DNA from: Phycisphaerales bacterium UBA6054
GTDB taxonomy: Bacteria > Planctomycetota > Phycisphaerae > Phycisphaerales > UBA1924
Reading direction: 5' to 3'
Length of the DNA stretch: 35,610 nucleotides
NCBI GenBank assembly: GCA_002429045.1
Contig: DIYM01000064.1
Location: forward strand, 1-35,610
The translations under genes and the position numbers were made by a program. Below the pieces are notes generated by a model, which searched no databases, had not been told where the DNA came from, and saw nothing but the letters and a program-made list of their open reading frames with translations. Every line of letters begins with the position of its first letter. Position 1 is the first letter of the stretch. Below are positions 16,817-24,171 of this stretch, piece after piece.

Positions 16817-17548
16817 ATGAAGGGCATCATTCTCGCCGGGGGGCTGGGCACCCGTCTCAGGCCCATGACGCTGGTGACCAACAAGCATCTGCTCCCGGTC
16901 TACGACCGCCCGATGGTCTATTACCCGATCGGCACGCTCGTGTCAGCGGGGATCACCGAGGTGCTGATCGTGACCGGCGGCGAGCACGCGGGCGACTTCT
17001 TCAAGCTGCTGCGCAACGGCAAGGACGTCGGGCTCAAGCACCTCGAGTACGCCTACCAGGAGGGCGAGGGCGGGATCGCCGACGCGCTCAAGCTGGCCGA
17101 GGACTTCGCCGACGGGGGGAAGATCTGCGTCATCCTGGGCGACAACATCATCGAGAACAACATCAACCGCGCGGTCGAGGATTTCCGCAACCAGGACCGG
17201 GGGGCCAAGGTCTTGCTCAAGAAGGTCGACGATCCCGAGCGGTTCGGCGTGGCCAGGTTCGATGAAGCGGGCAAGATCACGGAGATCATCGAGAAGCCGA
17301 AGGACCCGCCGTCGGACATGGCGGTCACCGGGTTTTACATGTATGACGGGCGGGTGTTCGACATCTGCCGCACGCTCAAGCCGTCCGGCCGAGGGGAACT
17401 CGAGATCACCGACGTGAACAACGACTACCTCGACAAGGGCGAGTTGACCTACTCGGAGCTGACCGGCTGGTGGACCGACGCCGGCACGATCCCGAGCCTG
17501 CACCGCGCGACCAACCTGGTTGCCGAGACCGGCGCCAACAACGCCTGA
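16817..17548 (+). CDS. rfbA: Glucose-1-phosphate thymidylyltransferase (short form)
   Basis: A 243-residue nucleotidyltransferase that makes dTDP-glucose from dTTP and glucose-1-phosphate. GGLGTRLRPMT (about 8-18) is the nucleotide-binding signature, and NKHLLPVYDRPMVYYPI follows as in RmlA. LGDNI (about 113-117) holds the metal-binding Asp, and EIIEKP is the EKP sugar-phosphate motif. The length is that of the short RmlA class (about 240 residues) without the C-terminal helical domain of the 290-residue enterobacterial enzymes. AGGAG (16806-16810) precedes ATG 16817. The stop is 10 bp before rfbB, and the two clearly form an operon. Confidence 0.94.
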   Translation: MKGIILAGGLGTRLRPMTLVTNKHLLPVYDRPMVYYPIGTLVSAGITEVLIVTGGEHAGDFFKLLRNGKDVGLKHLEYAYQEGEGGIADALKLAEDFADGGKICVILGDNIIENNINRAVEDFRNQDRGAKVLLKKVDDPERFGVARFDEAGKITEIIEKPKDPPSDMAVTGFYMYDGRVFDICRTLKPSGRGELEITDVNNDYLDKGELTYSELTGWWTDAGTIPSLHRATNLVAETGANNA

Positions 17549-17558
17549 GGACCCCACC

Positions 17559-18584
17559 ATGCCCGACACCATCCTCGTGACCGGCGGCGCCGGCTTTATC
17601 GGCTCGAACCTCGTGCGGTACATCCTCGCCGAGCGTGACGAGCATGTGATCAACCTGGACGGGCTGACCTACGCGGGCAACCTCGAGTCGCTCGCGGACG
17701 TGCAGGGGCACCCGCGGTACGAGTTCTTGCACGCCGATATCTGCAAGCCCGAGCAGTACACCGAGGCGATCGGGCGCGCCGACAGCGTGCTCCACCTGGC
17801 CGCCGAGTCGCACGTGGACCGCTCGATCCACGATCCATCGGCGTTCCTGAACACCAACGTCATCGGCACCCAGATGCTGCTCGATTCGTGGCGGCGCAAG
17901 GAGAACCCCGGACGCTTCGTCTACGTCTCGACCGACGAGGTGTACGGCGATCTGCCGCTCGAGCCAAAGAGCCTGAAGTTCACCGAGTCGACCCCCCTGA
18001 CACCCAACTCGCCCTACGCGGTCTCCAAGACCGGTGGCGACATGCTCGCCCGCGCCTACCACCACACATACGGCATCAACACCTGCATCACGCGCTGCTC
18101 GAACAACTTCGGCCCGTATCAGTTCCCGGAGAAGGTGATCCCGCTCTTTGTCAACAACCTGATCGAGGGCAAGCAGGTCCCGCTGTACGGCGACGGCAGC
18201 AACGTCCGCGATTGGCTGCACGTCCTCGACCACGCCGAGGCGATCTGCCGCGTTCTCGACGCCGGGAAACCGGGAGAAGCGTACAACATCGGCGGGAACA
18301 ATGAACGCAGCAACCTCGAGCTGACCAGGATGCTCATCGATCTGTGCGGGCGGGAGGAGTCGTCCATCAAACCCGTCGAGGACCGTCTCGGGCACGACCG
18401 AAGGTACGCGATCGATGCGAGCAAGATCAAGAACGAACTCGGTTGGGAGCCCACACGATCGGCCTGGCCCGGGGCCCTCGAAGCAACCGTCCAGTGGTAC
18501 AAGGACAATCGTGCCTGGTGCGACCACGTCCGCAGCGGCGAGTACCGTCGGTTCCATGCGCAGAACTACGGCACCGCGACCTGA
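17559..18584 (+). CDS. rfbB: dTDP-glucose 4,6-dehydratase
   Basis: A 341-residue extended short-chain dehydrogenase. The N-terminal VTGGAGFIGSN (about 7-17) binds NAD. LAAESHVDRSI (about 79-89) and VSTDEVYGD (about 121-129) carry the dehydratase-specific residues. YAVSK (about 153-157) holds the catalytic Tyr and Lys. RCSNNFGPYQFPEKVIPL is a hallmark of RmlB. It converts dTDP-glucose to dTDP-4-keto-6-deoxyglucose, the branch point to rhamnose and many other deoxysugars. GAGG lies 8 nt before the ATG. No rfbC or rfbD follows; the neighbour is a convergent regulator gene. Confidence 0.96.
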   Translation: MPDTILVTGGAGFIGSNLVRYILAERDEHVINLDGLTYAGNLESLADVQGHPRYEFLHADICKPEQYTEAIGRADSVLHLAAESHVDRSIHDPSAFLNTNVIGTQMLLDSWRRKENPGRFVYVSTDEVYGDLPLEPKSLKFTESTPLTPNSPYAVSKTGGDMLARAYHHTYGINTCITRCSNNFGPYQFPEKVIPLFVNNLIEGKQVPLYGDGSNVRDWLHVLDHAEAICRVLDAGKPGEAYNIGGNNERSNLELTRMLIDLCGREESSIKPVEDRLGHDRRYAIDASKIKNELGWEPTRSAWPGALEATVQWYKDNRAWCDHVRSGEYRRFHAQNYGTAT

Positions 18585-18675
18585 CCCCGCGAGCACTCGT
18601 CGTCGGGCGCGGCAAAGGAGCACGCACGGGATCCGCCGGGCGTTCGTCCGCGTGGCGCTCGCCGGCTCGTGCGCG

Positions 18676-19167
18676 TCAGTGGTCCCCGTTGGAACCGTTG
18701 GAGCCGTCGCGGACGCTCACGCTGATGTGGTCTTTGCTGAGGATGGTCAAGGGCGAGTCTTCGTGGGTGCGCTGGAACTCTGCGATGTCTGCGATCGTCA
18801 TGCCGCGGAGGTACTCGATCAATCGCTCCCGACGCTTGCTGTTGAACTCGTGCGCCGGACAGTTGCGGCGGTCGGAGCAGTTCGCCACGCCGAGCATGCA
18901 GCGTGCCTGGATCGCCGGGTCGTTGAGCACCTCGCAGAGGTCGTAGAGCGTGATGGCTTGCGCCTCGCGTGACAGGCGGGCGCCGCCCCCCACGCCGCGC
19001 TGCGTCTTGACGATCCCGGCCCGGCTGAGTTGGTTGACGATCTTCGAGAGGTACGGCGCTGGGATCTGGCACGCCTCGGCGATCTCGCGCACCAACGCCG
19101 TCCCGTCAGGACGGGCGGCGAGGTAGCCCAAGCTCAACGCGGCGTATCCGACTGCTTGTGAGAGCAT
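18676..19167 (-). CDS. Rrf2-family transcriptional regulator with three-Cys cluster motif
   Basis: A 163-residue regulator. The N-terminal winged helix holds the usual Rrf2 blocks: ALSLGYLA, VREIAEACQIPAPYLSKIV (recognition helix) and RGVGGGARLSRE (wing). C90-x6-C97-x5-C103 (CMLGVANCSDRRNC) resembles the Fe-S-ligating triad of IscR/NsrR-type members, so it may sense iron-sulfur state, NO or redox. GGAGG lies 5 nt before the ATG. It is divergent from the cbb3 oxidase operon across 226 bp, so that operon and its own gene are its likely targets. The C-terminus, SNGSNGDH, is a short polar tail. Confidence 0.93.
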   Translation of the reverse strand: MLSQAVGYAALSLGYLAARPDGTALVREIAEACQIPAPYLSKIVNQLSRAGIVKTQRGVGGGARLSREAQAITLYDLCEVLNDPAIQARCMLGVANCSDRRNCPAHEFNSKRRERLIEYLRGMTIADIAEFQRTHEDSPLTILSKDHISVSVRDGSNGSNGDH

Positions 19168-19169
19168 GC

Positions 19170-19183
19170 AGACCTCCAGGTCT
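19170..19183. promoter_or_regulatory. Palindrome over the rrf2 ribosome-binding site
   Basis: AGACCT (19170-19175) and AGGTCT (19178-19183) form a perfect palindrome with a 2-bp centre. It covers the GGAGG of the rrf2-type gene and lies 4-8 bp downstream of its -10. The loop is too small for an RNA hairpin, so a protein-binding operator or chance are the options. Confidence 0.35.
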
Positions 19184-19186
19184 CAT

Positions 19187-19216
19187 TTTATACCCGAATA
19201 CGGACTGAAGGATCAA
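19187..19216 (-). promoter_or_regulatory. Sigma-70-like promoter of the rrf2-family gene
   Basis: On the minus strand TTGATC (19211-19216, four of six) and TATAAA (19187-19192, five of six) are separated by 18 bp. The -10 lies 19 bp before the ATG at 19167, giving a short leader. The spacer contains ATACCCGAAT on the plus strand (19191-19200), which resembles half of an IscR-type-1 site as I recall its consensus. This suggests autoregulation. Confidence 0.55.
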
Positions 19217-19222
19217 GTTATC

Positions 19223-19278
19223 CAAATTTGTCCCAAATTCATCCTTGCGGGCCCCAAAAAGGGAATTTGCTGAATTTG
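19223..19278. repeat. Cluster of CAAATT/AATTTG elements in the rrf2-ccoNO intergenic region
   Basis: Four related elements occur within 56 bp: the palindrome CAAATTTG (19223-19230), CAAATTC (19234-19240) and GAATTTG twice (19263-19269 and 19272-19278). CAAATTC and the GAATTTG copies are mutual inverted repeats. The elements are AT-rich in otherwise GC-rich DNA. They could be regulator sites, an UP-like element or a curved upstream region. Confidence 0.4.
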
Positions 19279-19296
19279 AAGGGGCGCCGGTTCACG

Positions 19297-19330
19297 ATAC
19301 TAGACAAGGAGGTGTTTTTCTCGCTAGTAT
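19297..19330 (+). promoter_or_regulatory. ccoNO promoter overlapped by an inverted repeat (candidate operator)
   Basis: TAGACA (19301-19306, five of six to the -35) and TAGTAT (19325-19330, four of six to the -10) are spaced by 18 bp and would start RNA near 19337, about 57 nt before the ccoNO ATG. The perfect inverted repeat ATACTAG (19297-19303) / CTAGTAT (19324-19330) has one arm over each hexamer. A regulator on these arms would block polymerase. An AAGGAGG run lies between the hexamers but serves no gene that I can see. Confidence 0.5.
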
Positions 19331-19393
19331 TCCGCACATCGTCATCTGATTTTCCCATATCCCGATTCTCGGGGTCAACCAGGGGTCACGTTC

Positions 19394-21769
19394 ATGGCAA
19401 GCAGCACGCACGATTCACCGGCAGCAACAGCCCCGGCCGGGTCCGGACCAGGAGCCACCGGGCTCGAATCTTTCAGGTACGACGACGCGATCGTCCGCCT
19501 CTTCGCGTGGGCCACCGTGATCTGGGGCATCGTCGCGTTTCTTGCCGGGGTGTTCATCGCGATCCAGATGGCGTTCCCGGCGGCGAACCTCGGGCTCCCG
19601 TTCACGTCGTTCGGGCGGCTCCGCCCGCTGCACACGAACGCGGCGATCTTCGCGTTCGCGGGCAACTCGATCTTCGCGGCGATCTACTACTCGACCCAGC
19701 GTCTGTGCAAAGCCCGGATGTGGTCCGACAAGCTCAGCCGTCTGCACTTCTGGGGCTGGCAGGCGATCATCGTGTCCGCGGCGTTGACCCTTCCGCTGGG
19801 GATCACCCAGGGCAAGGAATACGCCGAGTTGGAGTGGCCCATCGACCTGGCGATCGCCGTGGTCTGGGTCGGGTTCTTCGGCGTGAACTTCTTTATGACG
19901 CTGATCAACCGGCGTGAGCGTCACATGTACGTCGCGCTGTGGTTCTACATCGCGACGATCGTGACGGTCGCGATGCTGCACGTGTTCAACAACATCTGGG
20001 TGCCCGCCGGCATCGCGCACCTGATCAAGAACGGCGAGATGCCCAGCCCCGAGCTGATGATGAAGTCGTACCCGGTGTACGCCGGCGTGCAGGACGCGCT
20101 CATGCAGTGGTGGTACGGGCACAACGCGGTGGCGTTCTTCCTGACCACGCCGTTCCTCGGGCTGATGTACTACTTCCTGCCCAAGGCCGCCGAACGCCCC
20201 GTGTTCTCGTACAAGCTCTCGATCATCCACTTCTGGTCGCTGGTCTTCATCTACATCTGGGCCGGCCCGCACCACCTGCACTACACCGCGCTGCCCGACT
20301 GGGCGTCCACGCTGGGCATGGTGTTCTCTGTGATGCTCTGGATGCCGTCGTGGGGCGGGATGATCAACGGGCTGCTGACCCTCCGGGGCGCGTGGCACAA
20401 GCTCGCGGCCGACCCGATCCTCAAGTTCTTCGTCGTCGGGGTGACCTTCTACGGCATGTCGACCTTCGAGGGGCCCATGCTCTCGATCAAGCTGGTCAAC
20501 CAGCTCAGCCACTACACGGACTGGACGATCGCCCACGTCCATTCCGGGGCGCTGGGCTGGAACGGGCTGATGACCTTCGGCATGCTCTACTGGCTGATGC
20601 CGAGGCTCTGCCAGACCGAGTTGCACTCCAAGAAGCTCGCCACCCTGCACTTCTGGCTGGCGACGCTGGGCATCGCGGTCTACATCCTCTCGATCTACGG
20701 CGCCGGCATCACCCAGGGGCTGATGTGGCGGGCGTTCGATGAGACGGGGCGTCTGGCGTACCCGAGCTTCATCGAGACCGTCGTCGTGCTGCTGCCGATG
20801 TACTGGATCCGCGTCATCGGCGGGACCATGTTCATGGTCGGCGCGTTGATCATGCTCTACAACTTCGTCCAGACCTGGCGCAGCCGCCCCGACCAGTACG
20901 ACGAGCCGATCCACCAGGCCCCGCCGCTGCGGGCGCCGAAGGAAGACGGCAAGAAGCACACGCTGATGTCGGGCGACTGGCACCGCGCGTGGGAACGCCG
21001 CCCCGTCAAGTTCTCCGTCTTCGTGCTCATCGGCGTCGCGATCGGGGGCATCGTCGAGGCGATCCCGATGTTCCTGGTCAAGTCCAACATCCCGACCATC
21101 GCCACGGTGACGCCCTACACCCCGCTCGAACTGGCCGGGCGCGACATCTACATCGCCGAGGGCTGCTACAACTGCCACTCGCAGATGATCCGCCCGCTCT
21201 ACGCCGAGACGGTTCGGTACGGCGACTACTCCAAGCCGGGCGAATCGATCTACGACCACCCGTTCCAGTGGGGCAGCCGGCGCATCGGGCCCGATCTGGC
21301 ACGCGAGGGCGTGACCAACCCCAACGCGTTCTGGCACTGGCAGCACTTCGAGAACCCGACGCTGATCACGCCCGGCTCGATCATGCCCAGCTACGCCTGG
21401 ATGCTGACCAGCCCGCTGAACTTCAACGACATCAAGGGCCGCGTGGACGCGATGGCGATGCTCGGCGTCCCCTATGGCCCGCTGGTCGAGGGTGACAACG
21501 CGATCCTGCACGCACGCGAGCAGGCCTACAAGGTCGCTCTCGAGATCGAGACCCAGGGCGGGCCGGCCATCGCCGAGACGCAGGAGACCAAGGCGGTCGC
21601 GCTGATCGCCTACCTGCAGCGTCTGGGCACGGATCTCTACAAGGACCCCGACGAGGTGGACTTCGAGGACCCGTTCGGGGGCTTCATCCCCGCGACGACC
21701 AGCACCGATCCGATCGACCCCGACGCCGCGGCGACCGAGCAAACGGAGGTGTCCCGTGCGGATGACTGA
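19394..21769 (+). CDS. ccoNO: cbb3-type cytochrome c oxidase, fused subunits I and II (CcoN-CcoO)
   Basis: A 791-residue fusion of the catalytic and mono-haem subunits of cbb3 oxidase, which reduces O2 with high affinity and pumps protons. The CcoN part spans about 25-495 and has about 12 helices. H80 (RPLHTNAAIF) is a low-spin haem ligand. H243 (WWYGHN) and H293-H294 (GPHHLHYTALPDW) are the CuB ligands. H381 and H383 (AHVHSGALGW) are haem ligands. The CcoO part spans about 525-791 after a linker, with one helix and the haem c motif C591-YN-C594-H595 (EGCYNCHSQMIRP). A Met in GSIMPSYAWM is a likely axial ligand. AGGGG lies 8 nt before the ATG. Separate genes are usual in Proteobacteria; fusions are known in Bacteroidota and related groups. 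Confidence 0.97.
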   Translation: MASSTHDSPAATAPAGSGPGATGLESFRYDDAIVRLFAWATVIWGIVAFLAGVFIAIQMAFPAANLGLPFTSFGRLRPLHTNAAIFAFAGNSIFAAIYYSTQRLCKARMWSDKLSRLHFWGWQAIIVSAALTLPLGITQGKEYAELEWPIDLAIAVVWVGFFGVNFFMTLINRRERHMYVALWFYIATIVTVAMLHVFNNIWVPAGIAHLIKNGEMPSPELMMKSYPVYAGVQDALMQWWYGHNAVAFFLTTPFLGLMYYFLPKAAERPVFSYKLSIIHFWSLVFIYIWAGPHHLHYTALPDWASTLGMVFSVMLWMPSWGGMINGLLTLRGAWHKLAADPILKFFVVGVTFYGMSTFEGPMLSIKLVNQLSHYTDWTIAHVHSGALGWNGLMTFGMLYWLMPRLCQTELHSKKLATLHFWLATLGIAVYILSIYGAGITQGLMWRAFDETGRLAYPSFIETVVVLLPMYWIRVIGGTMFMVGALIMLYNFVQTWRSRPDQYDEPIHQAPPLRAPKEDGKKHTLMSGDWHRAWERRPVKFSVFVLIGVAIGGIVEAIPMFLVKSNIPTIATVTPYTPLELAGRDIYIAEGCYNCHSQMIRPLYAETVRYGDYSKPGESIYDHPFQWGSRRIGPDLAREGVTNPNAFWHWQHFENPTLITPGSIMPSYAWMLTSPLNFNDIKGRVDAMAMLGVPYGPLVEGDNAILHAREQAYKVALEIETQGGPAIAETQETKAVALIAYLQRLGTDLYKDPDEVDFEDPFGGFIPATTSTDPIDPDAAATEQTEVSRADD

Positions 21770-21962
21770 CCTGATGTCAGGGGCGGCGCTCACGCTCTTC
21801 CCACTGATCGGCATCGTGATCTTCGCGTTGATCTTCATCGCGATGGCCGTGCGTGTGATCCGCTCTCCCAAGGCCGATTCGGCACGCCACGGCGGGCTTC
21901 CCCTCGAGGAGGGCACCCTTCTGACCAGCACCACCAACGCACCGGAGCGCACCGATGCCTGA
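21756..21962 (+). CDS. ccoQ: CcoQ/FixQ-type small oxidase subunit
   Basis: A 68-residue protein with one hydrophobic helix (about residues 12-33, LFPLIGIVIFALIFIAMAVRV), then a basic, polar tail containing HGGLPLEEG. This is the layout of CcoQ/FixQ, which stabilises the cbb3 complex. GTG 21756 is preferred because GGAGG (21745-21749) lies 6 nt upstream; ATG 21762 is the alternative. It overlaps the end of ccoNO by 14 bp and the start of ccoP by 8 bp, so all three are tightly coupled. The call rests on size, topology and position. Confidence 0.85.
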   Translation: MRMTDLMSGAALTLFPLIGIVIFALIFIAMAVRVIRSPKADSARHGGLPLEEGTLLTSTTNAPERTDA

Positions 21963-22593
21963 GGACACCAACACCAAACTCCCCACCGACCCCGAACTCC
22001 TCGATCACAACTACGACGGCATCCAGGAGTTCGACAACCCGACCCCCTCGTGGTGGCACGTGATCTTCGCGGGCACCATGATCTTCTCGCTGATGTACAT
22101 CGCGGTCATGCACCTCTCGCCGATCACCAAAACCCGGTACGAGAAGCTCACGAAGACCGAGGAGGCCGCGCTCGAGAAGCAGTTCGGCGAGCTGCGGAAT
22201 CTCCCCTTCGATGAGACCAAGGTCGCCAAGGCACTCGAGAACGAGCAGTGGGTCGGCATGGGCGAGGCGATCTTCCAGGAGCGTTGCGTGCTGTGCCACG
22301 ATGTCGGCGGCCCGGGGAAGGCCGGGCTCGGCCTGAACCTGACCGACAACGTCTACAAGAACATCACCAGCGTGCAGGAAATCCTCACCGTCCTCGACGA
22401 GGGCATCGGCGTCGCGATGCCGAGCCAGCGCGCCAACCTCAATCAGACCGAGATGGCGCTCGTGACCGCCTACGTTGTCACGCTCCGCGATACCAACCAT
22501 CCCAACGGCATCGCGCCGGAGGGCGTTGAGATCCCGCCGTTCTTCGAGGGTTCCGCTTCCGGAGCGGAGCCCGAGATGACACCCGGCGGCTGA
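21955..22593 (+). CDS. ccoP: Mono-haem CcoP-type subunit III of cbb3 oxidase
   Basis: A 212-residue membrane-anchored cytochrome c. The N-terminus holds the CcoP signature HNYDGIQEFDNPTPSWW (about 18-34), then one helix (about 35-54). The periplasmic part has a single haem motif, C111-VL-C114-H115, with a likely Met ligand in GVAMPSQ (about 152-158). Classical CcoP has two CxxCH domains and about 300 residues, so one haem domain is missing here. It passes electrons from soluble cytochrome c or the bc complex to CcoO. The start overlaps ccoQ. A terminator begins inside the last codons. Confidence 0.94.
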   Translation: MPEDTNTKLPTDPELLDHNYDGIQEFDNPTPSWWHVIFAGTMIFSLMYIAVMHLSPITKTRYEKLTKTEEAALEKQFGELRNLPFDETKVAKALENEQWVGMGEAIFQERCVLCHDVGGPGKAGLGLNLTDNVYKNITSVQEILTVLDEGIGVAMPSQRANLNQTEMALVTAYVVTLRDTNHPNGIAPEGVEIPPFFEGSASGAEPEMTPGG

Positions 22594-22617
22594 TTGGAAC
22601 CCCAGCCGCCGGTTTTT
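22583..22617 (+). terminator. Intrinsic terminator after ccoP
   Basis: A perfect 10-bp stem, CCGGCGGCTG (22583-22592) and CAGCCGCCGG (22603-22612), encloses a 10-nt loop and is followed directly by TTTTT (22613-22617). The stem overlaps the ccoP stop codon. It should end or reduce transcription between the structural subunits and the ccoGHIS assembly genes. Confidence 0.85.
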
Positions 22618-22701
22618 CGAGCCGGCGATGCCCCAGCGGGTGTCGCCCGGCCTTGCAGGAAACGTCACGCGAACGGGGTGAGCTAGGAGGTTGTCAGAGC
22701 C

Positions 22702-24171
22702 ATGCCCGATCCCAGCGAATCGCTCCTCAAGCCCAACGAGCGTGTGCTGAGCACGCTCAACGCCGACGGCACACGCCGCTGGTTGAAGCCCCGCCTCAGC
22801 CACGGCAAGTTCCTGACCGCACGCCGGGCCGTCGCGTACGCGCTCATCCTGATCTTCACGCTGATCCCGCACCTGCGGATGAACGGCAAACCGATGGTCC
22901 TGCTCGATATCATCAAGCGGGAGTTCACGATCTTCGGCAAGACGTTCCTGCCGACCGACACGCTGCTGCTCTCCCTGCTGCTGCTGATCGTCTTCCTTTC
23001 TATCTTCCTGATCACCGCGATGCTCGGGCGCGTCTGGTGCGGATGGGCCTGCCCCCAGATGGTCTACCTCGAGTTCGTCTATCGCCCGCTCGAGCGTCTG
23101 TTCGAGGGGGCGCCCGGGAGCCGCAAGAAGAAAAGCCACATGGGGCTCCGCAAGGTGCTCCGGTTCGTGACGTACTTCCTGGTGTCGGCGTTCATCGCGC
23201 ACACGTTCCTGGCGTACTTCGTGGGCACCGACAACCTCCGCCAGTGGATCTTCTCGTCGCCCCACGAGCATCCGATCGCGTTCCTCGTGATGGCAGCGAC
23301 GACCGGGCTGATGATGTTCGACTTCGGGTTCTTCCGCGAGCAGGTGTGCGTTGTGGTCTGCCCTTACGCACGGATGCAGTCGGCGCTGCTCGATCGCGAT
23401 TCGATGATCATCACCTACGACTACAACCGCGGTGAGCCGCGCGGCAAGGCCAAGCGCCCCAAGAAGAAGCTCGAGCCCGGCGAGGCGCTCGCCCTCCCGG
23501 TCGTGGAGCTGGGCGACTGCATCGACTGCACCATGTGCGTCCAGACCTGCCCCACCGGGATCGATATCCGCGAGGGGCTCCAGCTCGAGTGCATCGGGTG
23601 CGCCCAGTGCATCGACGCATGCGACAGCGTGATGAGCAAGATCGGGCGCCCGCTCGGCCTGATCCGCTACTCCTCCCAGCGGGCGATCGAAGACGGGGAG
23701 TCCAAGCTGATCCGCCCGCGTGTGATCGTGTACCCCCTGATCCTCACCGTGCTGATCACAGCGTTCACGATCGTGCTGCTGAACAAGAGCGACGCCGAGT
23801 TCCTGCTGCTCCGCGAACGCGGGCTGCCGTTCCAGACGATGTCTTCGGGCGAGATCATGAACCAGATGCGCGTCCGGATCACCAACCGCACAGACACCGA
23901 CGCGGTGTACAGCGTCGAGATCATCGACCAGCCAGCCCTCATCCTCGAGGTCGGTCAGAACCCGGTCCCCGTCCCCGCGGGAGAGCAGGTGTCCGAGCGT
24001 GTGCTGATCAAAGCCGACCCCTCGTACTTCGATGTTTCGCCGAAGACGATCACGATCCGAGTCTCGGACGGCGAAGAGTTCAGCAAAGACAAGCCGTTCA
24101 TCATCCACGGCCCGCGGAACCGCGCGTCCGCGCCGACAGAGCAACCGAAGGAGACGCCCTCCGATGGCTGA
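22702..24171 (+). CDS. ccoG: Cytochrome c oxidase accessory protein CcoG (FixG/RdxA-type ferredoxin)
   Basis: A 489-residue polytopic iron-sulfur protein that, in studied bacteria, reduces copper for cbb3 assembly. Helices lie at about residues 42-60, 92-112, 152-172, 190-212 and 341-360. WCGWACPQ (about 113-120) and VVVCPYARMQ are conserved family motifs. Two 4Fe-4S sites follow: C273/C276/C279/C283 (CIDCTMCVQTCP) and C297/C300/C303/C307 (CIGCAQCIDAC). The C-terminal third is an Ig-like periplasmic domain. AGGAGG (22685-22690) lies 11 nt before the ATG. The gene follows a terminator, so it may have a weak promoter of its own or rely on read-through. The end overlaps ccoH by 8 bp. Confidence 0.96.
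   Translation: MPDPSESLLKPNERVLSTLNADGTRRWLKPRLSHGKFLTARRAVAYALILIFTLIPHLRMNGKPMVLLDIIKREFTIFGKTFLPTDTLLLSLLLLIVFLSIFLITAMLGRVWCGWACPQMVYLEFVYRPLERLFEGAPGSRKKKSHMGLRKVLRFVTYFLVSAFIAHTFLAYFVGTDNLRQWIFSSPHEHPIAFLVMAATTGLMMFDFGFFREQVCVVVCPYARMQSALLDRDSMIITYDYNRGEPRGKAKRPKKKLEPGEALALPVVELGDCIDCTMCVQTCPTGIDIREGLQLECIGCAQCIDACDSVMSKIGRPLGLIRYSSQRAIEDGESKLIRPRVIVYPLILTVLITAFTIVLLNKSDAEFLLLRERGLPFQTMSSGEIMNQMRVRITNRTDTDAVYSVEIIDQPALILEVGQNPVPVPAGEQVSERVLIKADPSYFDVSPKTITIRVSDGEEFSKDKPFIIHGPRNRASAPTEQPKETPSDG

Noticed and set aside
19187..19330. FNR/ANR box upstream of the cbb3 operon
   Set aside because: Only a lone GATCAA half-element is present. No TTGAT-N4-ATCAA palindrome was found.
19228..19393. 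A small gene starting from the AAGGAGG-GTG between the ccoNO promoter hexamers
   Set aside because: The reading runs into ccoNO in another frame with no protein-like pattern, and the region looks regulatory.
19415..21952. An 845-codon minus-strand frame opposite ccoNO
   Set aside because: The product is dominated by Arg, Asp, His and Val with no motif, while the plus strand encodes unmistakable haem-copper oxidase ligands.
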